This document shows positions 60,074-64,000 of a DNA stretch of 64,000 nucleotides, in pieces (position 1 is the first letter of the stretch; each line of letters begins with the position of its first letter). Source of the stretch: an uncultured Treponema sp. Lineage in GTDB: Bacteria; Spirochaetota; Spirochaetia; Treponematales; Treponemataceae. A model generated the notes under the pieces. That model was given only the letters and a program-made list of their open reading frames with translations, did not search any database and had not been told where the DNA came from. Position numbers and translations under genes: made by a program. The DNA is taken from positions 1 to 64,000 of the forward strand of contig CAMHMJ010000015.1 in NCBI GenBank assembly GCA_946186185.1, given 5' to 3'.

Positions 60074-62147
60074 ATGAAAATTAAATCGAAACTTGTCTTC
60101 AGCTATAGTGCAATTGCATTGTTTACTACAATTCTGGTCAGTGTGCCTGTTCTTAAGACACAAAGTGCTTCCATGAAAAAGAGCATGGAAGAAAACGCAA
60201 AAACAATTCTTTCTTCAAGCCGAGATTCAATTCTTTCTGTTCTGGATAAACCGGCAACAATCATCAAAAGTACAGTTCCGTATACAAAAACACCGGATTA
60301 TAACATGGATCAGGCAATTGCGGATTTTGACTCAGTAATCAAGGACAATCCGACTTATCTCTGCCTTTACTGGACTGACCCGGTTCCAATGAACAAGGGC
60401 GGAAAATTTTATTCCAGTGACGAGTGGGTTCCGGACGATGACTACGATAAGCCTTCCCGCGACTGGTATGTGGCAGCGGCAAACTCAAATGATGTTGCCG
60501 TTTGTGCTCCGTATACCGATATGACAACGGGCCAGCTGGTTACTTCAATTTCCTATGCGGTTCGTGAAAATGGAGAAATTACCGGCGTTCTTGCAATGGA
60601 CATCACTCTGGACAAGCTGAATGAACTTGTAAAAGCTGTCCGCCTTTCTGAACGGGGACATTCCTTCCTTAATCGACCAGAAGGGAAATTATCTTACCAA
60701 CGACGACTTTAACAAGGTTTTGAACAAAACGATTTTTGAAGACTTTCCGGGGCTTTCAAGTCACAGGGCAAGCATTTTAACCGGTTCTTACATTAATACA
60801 CACGCAAACGGCGGTTACTATGTGGCTTCAACAAAAATCAACGATGAAACCGGCTGGTTCCTGATTACAATCGGTAAGAGTTCCGAGCTCTTTAAGGATA
60901 TCTATAAAAACCTGATTATTTCGATTATCATTGGTTTGATTACTGTTGTAGTTTCTGGTCTGATATCAATTGTGATTGCCCACCGCATGACCACACCGAT
61001 TCACAATGTAGACAAGGCCATAAACAATATTGCATCTGGAAATGCCGACCTTACCCAGCGAATTCAGGCTATTTCCCACGATGAAGTTGGAAGCCTTGTA
61101 AACGGCTTTAATAACTTTATCAAAAAGCTTCAGAACATCATTTCTGAAATTCAGGGCTCTGAGTCTGATTTGAACGAGGTTGAACGGGAGCTTATCGAAA
61201 GCGTTCAGGATGCTTCGGCTTCAATTACTGAAATTCTTTCAAATATCGACAGCGTTGGAAATCAGGTTTCTTCTCAGGTAAATGCGGTTTCCCAGACTTC
61301 TGCTGCCGTTGCCCAGATTGCGGAAAATATCAACAGTCTTGAATCAATGATTGAAAAACAGGCTTCCGGAGTTGCAAGTGCAAGTTCTGCCGTTGAACAG
61401 ATGATTGGAAACATCGATTCCGTTAATTCTTCGGTTGAAAAAATGGCCCGTTCCTTCTCGAACCTGGAAAGCACTTCCCGCACCGGAATTGAACAGCAGC
61501 ATTTTGTTGACCAGCAGATTTCTGAGGTTGCAACCCAGTCCCAGTCACTTCAGGATGCAAACCTGGCAATTGCAAATATCGCTGAACAGACCAACCTTCT
61601 TGCAATGAACGCCGCAATCGAAGCGGCTCACGCTGGTGAAGCAGGAAAGGGCTTTGCCGTAGTAGCAGATGAAATCCGAAAGCTTCCAGAGACCTCTTCT
61701 GAACAGTCCAAGCGAATTGGAACAGAACTTTCCAGCATCGTAGAAACCATTGCACAGGTTGTTGAAGCTTCTGCAAAAAGTTCGGAAAGCTTCAGTCAGG
61801 TTTCAACCCTCATCGAAGACACCGATGAGCTTGTACATCAGATTCGTTCTGCAATGGAAGAACAGAATACCGGTTCAAAACAGATTCTGGATTCCGTTCG
61901 AATTATGAACGACAGTACAACGGAAGTTAGAACTGCTTCCCACGAAATGAAGCAGGGAAATGAAATGATTCTTAAGGAAATACATAACCTTCAGGACACA
62001 ACTCTGGTTATCAAGGAAAGTATGACTGAGATGTCTGCCGGTGCACAAAGCATGAATAAGACCAGCTCGCAGCTTTCTGAAATCTCATCAAAGGTTCACA
62101 TTTCTATTCAGAAAATTGGAGAAGAAATCAACCAGTTTAAGGTTTAA
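60074..62147 (+). pseudogene. Methyl-accepting chemotaxis protein, interrupted by one frameshift
   Basis: Two frames, 60074-60712 and from 60672 on, together encode one receptor of about 690 residues. The first has an N-terminal membrane helix and a dCache-type sensor (YLCLYWTDPVPMNKGGKF, PSRDWYVAAANSNDVAVCAP). The second has the end of the sensor, a membrane helix, HAMP and the signalling tip ([36 protein letters not shown]). An extra A at about 60671 (CTTAATC where CTTATC is expected) shifts the frame. Without it, the sequence reads [18 protein letters not shown]. Both parts are well conserved, so the break is very recent or a sequencing error. GAGGTTTTT precedes the ATG. Confidence 0.85.
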
Positions 62148-62190
62148 AAAAAAATCTTACAAGTTGAATACCATGGTTATATAAATATAA

Positions 62191-62224
62191 ATCAAAATTG
62201 GCTACCGGTCGCGCCAATTTTGAT
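62191..62224 (+). terminator. Terminator of the chemoreceptor gene, derived from repeat R2
   Basis: ATCAAAATTGGC (62191-62202) pairs perfectly with GCCAATTTTGAT (62213-62224), followed by TTTT. The loop and right part (CTACCGGTC, read in complement) match the right end of R2 (GACCGGTAGCCAATTTT). Confidence 0.7.
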
Positions 62225-62250
62225 TTTTATTCTAATATGTTATTCAACTT

Positions 62251-62664
62251 CTAATTTTTTCTACAGTTTTTGCAGGTACCATAAAGAACTGTTCGGAAGG
62301 GGTTTAATTCGAAGCCGTGTTCTTTAAAAAGGTGGGTTGTAATTTCTGATAATTCTTCGCATTCAAGATGAAAAAGGGTGCCGCATGACTCGCACTTAAG
62401 ATGAAAATGCTGCTCGTCGGTCTGGCAGGTGCCGCCTATATATTCAAAACATGCAGCGGAATGTTCGTCCACAAAATATTTAAGGATTTTTCCTTCTGCT
62501 ACGAGTTTTTCAAGCTGGCGATAGATTGTAGCTGTACCAAGAGCGATATTCTGCTCTTCAAAATGTTTTTTAACATCTTCTGCCGTAAAATGTTTTCCGC
62601 AAGTGCCTTCAAGATAACTGATTAGAAGTTCCTGCTGTCTGGTTCGATATGCAGCTTTTATCAT
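62251..62664 (-). CDS. Fur-family metalloregulator (Zur/PerR-like)
   Basis: The 137-residue protein has the Fur winged helix (TAEDVKKHFEEQNIALGTAT, IYRQLEKLVAEGKILKYF) and the metal-binding C-terminal domain with HFHLKCESCGTLFHLEC and the second structural pair CKNC near the end. These four cysteines form a structural zinc site. Whether it senses zinc, iron or peroxide cannot be decided from sequence; the ligand pattern is compatible with Zur or PerR. There is no ribosome binding site. TAAAAT ends six bases before the ATG. It lies between two chemoreceptor genes. Confidence 0.88.
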   Translation of the reverse strand: MIKAAYRTRQQELLISYLEGTCGKHFTAEDVKKHFEEQNIALGTATIYRQLEKLVAEGKILKYFVDEHSAACFEYIGGTCQTDEQHFHLKCESCGTLFHLECEELSEITTHLFKEHGFELNPFRTVLYGTCKNCRKN

Positions 62665-62670
62665 AACGCC

Positions 62671-62676
62671 ATTTTA
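62671..62676 (-). promoter_or_regulatory. -10 box of the Fur-family gene, six bases before its ATG
   Basis: TAAAAT on the minus strand is followed by GGCGTT and ATG at 62664. No Shine-Dalgarno sequence is present; the -35 region is weak. Confidence 0.4.
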
Positions 62677-62735
62677 TCAAACTTAAAGAAAACTTTATAT
62701 AGCCTTGTCTTTTGAGTAAAAAAAATTATATCTCC

Positions 62736-62833
62736 AAAACTGGCTCTCAGCGGGAACTCTGCGTGAAAAACGGCAGTACCGCTTCGCGGTGGCTGAGTGT
62801 TTTTCACGCAGAAACCCCGCTTACGCCAGTTTT
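62736..62833. repeat. Palindromic repeat R1, copy C
   Basis: The outer arms are AAAACTGGC and GCCAGTTTT. The inner stem is CTGCGTGAAAAAC (62759-62771) with GTTTTTCACGCAG (62799-62811), a perfect 13-base pairing. The core GGCAGTACCGCTTCGCGGTG is identical to copies A and B. It lies 67 bases beyond the stop of the chemoreceptor gene on the minus strand. Confidence 0.8.
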
Positions 62834-62899
62834 GAATATGTATCAATCAATTCAAAATTATGGCTATATAAATTTTCTTATAAATAAGAAATATAAGTT

Positions 62900-64000
62900 T
62901 TAGATCTTGAACTGGTCGATCTGGGCGCCGATTTTGTCGATTGAGCCCTGAATCTTTTCTGCAACTCCGTTTAAGGCAACGCCGGTTTCGTTGATTTTTC
63001 TGGCACCTGCTGACATCTGGCTCATGCTGTCCTTCATTACAAGGGCTGAGTTCTGCAGGTTCTTCATTTCAACCAGGATTGCCTTATTTCCTTCTGCCAT
63101 TTCGATGCTGGCATTACGAACTTCAACGGTGCTGTTGTTCATAGACTGAAGGGCTTCGCTGATCTGCTTAGAACCTTCGTTCTGCTCTTCCATTGCAGAC
63201 TTAATCATGATTACAAGTTCGTCGGTAGACTGAAGCTGACCGCTTACTGCTTCAAAGGCGCGGCTGGATTCACTGGAAGCTGTAACTACGCCCATGATTG
63301 ATTCGGAAATATTGCTGAGCTGTTCACCGATTGTCTTTGACTGAATAGTTGATGTTTCTGAAAGCTTACGGATTTCATCTGCAACAACCGCAAAGCCCTT
63401 ACCTGCATCTCCCGCATGAGCAGCCTCAATAGCAGCGTTCATAGCAAGAAGGTTTGTCTGTTCGGCAATGGCAGAAATAGCGGCGTTGGCTTCCTGAAGC
63501 ATAGAAGACTGCTGTTCAATCTGCTGAATTCGTTCGTTAACATCCTGCTGCTTTGAGAATCCGTGCTGAGCATTCTCTTTAAGGGAATTGAAGGAGCTTG
63601 CCATCTTATCAACTGAACTGTTTACGGACTGAATGTTTCCAATCATTTCTTCAACTGCAGCAGATGCCTGAGCAACTCCTGAACTCTGGTTTTCAATCAT
63701 TCGCTCAAGAGATTCGATATTGGAAGCGATTTCGTTTACGGCACCAGCGGTTTCTTCAACTCCGGCTGCCTGAGAATTAATCTGATTTCCAACTTCTTCT
63801 ATATTAGAAATAATCTGTGTGATTGCGCTTGAAGTATCCTGAGTACTTGCACTCATGTCTTCACCGGCTTCGCTCAATTCGGACTTGGAATCTTTTACAT
63901 CCTTGATGATTTCCTGAAGCTTTGCGGCAAACATATTGAAGCCCTGAACAACCTGTCCAATTTCATTGTTTGTCTTTACTTCAATACGCTTTGTTAAGTC
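62900..64000 (-). CDS. Methyl-accepting chemotaxis protein, N-terminus beyond window edge
   Basis: The frame is open to the right edge, so the gene is partial; the visible 366 residues are the C-terminal part. It starts within a HAMP domain (DLTKRIEVKTNNEIGQVV) and continues with the helical signalling domain. The hairpin tip is [20 protein letters not shown], followed by [20 protein letters not shown]. The first Met seen in the window at 63934 is internal and not the start. It closely resembles the frameshifted receptor at 60074-62147 in the signalling part, pointing to a paralogue pair around the Fur gene. It relays signals to CheA for flagellar control. Confidence 0.93.
   Translation of the reverse strand, partial: DLTKRIEVKTNNEIGQVVQGFNMFAAKLQEIIKDVKDSKSELSEAGEDMSASTQDTSSAITQIISNIEEVGNQINSQAAGVEETAGAVNEIASNIESLERMIENQSSGVAQASAAVEEMIGNIQSVNSSVDKMASSFNSLKENAQHGFSKQQDVNERIQQIEQQSSMLQEANAAISAIAEQTNLLAMNAAIEAAHAGDAGKGFAVVADEIRKLSETSTIQSKTIGEQLSNISESIMGVVTASSESSRAFEAVSGQLQSTDELVIMIKSAMEEQNEGSKQISEALQSMNNSTVEVRNASIEMAEGNKAILVEMKNLQNSALVMKDSMSQMSAGARKINETGVALNGVAEKIQGSIDKIGAQIDQFKI

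Noticed and set aside
60074-62147. Two separate genes (sensor protein and receptor)
   Set aside because: Removing one base near 60671 restores a single continuous receptor, and the second frame has no plausible ribosome binding site at its first ATG-like codon.
1-64000. CRISPR arrays, tRNA or rRNA genes, insertion-sequence transposases
   Set aside because: I looked through the intergenic stretches for regularly spaced repeats, cloverleaf-like sequence and transposase frames, and found none. The dispersed palindromes are not regularly spaced.

Overview
The window looks like a chromosome segment of a host-associated Treponema (Spirochaetes). Reasons: stand-alone paralogues of the flagellar switch proteins FliG and FliM, several chemoreceptors, a type III glutamine synthetase, a large lipoprotein with formylglycine-generating-enzyme-like and InlB-type repeat modules, and Treponema-like lipoprotein signals. 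This assignment is inference from gene content; no rRNA or tRNA gene is present to confirm it.

Layout. 1-5.0 kb is accessory DNA: a tyrosine integrase cut by the left edge, a very A/T-rich ankyrin/zinc-finger protein and four small unknown genes. 5.3-20.6 kb is mostly housekeeping on the minus strand: a flavin split-barrel protein, a membrane protein, a radical SAM enzyme on the plus strand, then a probable long unit (membrane protein, Nif3, lspA, mtnN, luxS, DUF1538 transporter, double P-II protein), a Phd/PIN toxin-antitoxin pair, a WecA-like/HAD/YdcF-like group and a diguanylate cyclase. 20.8-28.1 kb holds glnN with a hairpin leader, a short FliG paralogue, htpG, a YD-repeat lipoprotein and a thioredoxin-like protein. 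28.3-35.4 kb carries the 1520-residue lipoprotein, a CYTH protein and EarP. 35.5-37.0 kb is a scrapyard of toxin-antitoxin genes, gene remnants and dense hairpins abutting ilvC. 38.8-46.3 kb has an alpha/beta hydrolase, a GH13 amylase, a hybrid histidine kinase and an ABC importer pair whose binding protein is circularly permuted. 46.4-55.4 kb has argS, a YbaK deacylase, an orphan DNA methyltransferase, an HD-GYP protein, an ArsR/Zn-Cd ATPase operon and an OhrR-like regulator. 55.5-64 kb has a metal exporter, thioredoxin reductase, glutathione peroxidase, a FliM/FliN-like protein, two chemoreceptors (one frameshifted, one cut by the right edge) and a Fur-family regulator.

Genes that work together: mtnN and luxS (S-adenosylhomocysteine recycling and AI-2); arsR and the Zn/Cd ATPase; glutathione peroxidase, thioredoxin reductase, CDF transporter and OhrR-like regulator (redox and metal stress); the two-lobed DUF1538 transporter with two P-II domains; the permuted binding protein with its permease.

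Most notable patterns: (i) a binding protein with its two lobes in reversed order; (ii) an interspersed palindromic repeat near gene 3' ends whose stems change sequence but keep pairing; (iii) a second, synonymously diverged copy of the last codons of ilvC just beyond its stop; (iv) up to ten genes with no Shine-Dalgarno sequence and a -10-like box 5-9 bases before the ATG, suggesting leaderless mRNAs; (v) low-complexity insertions in several conserved enzymes. No CRISPR array, reverse transcriptase, tRNA or rRNA gene was seen.
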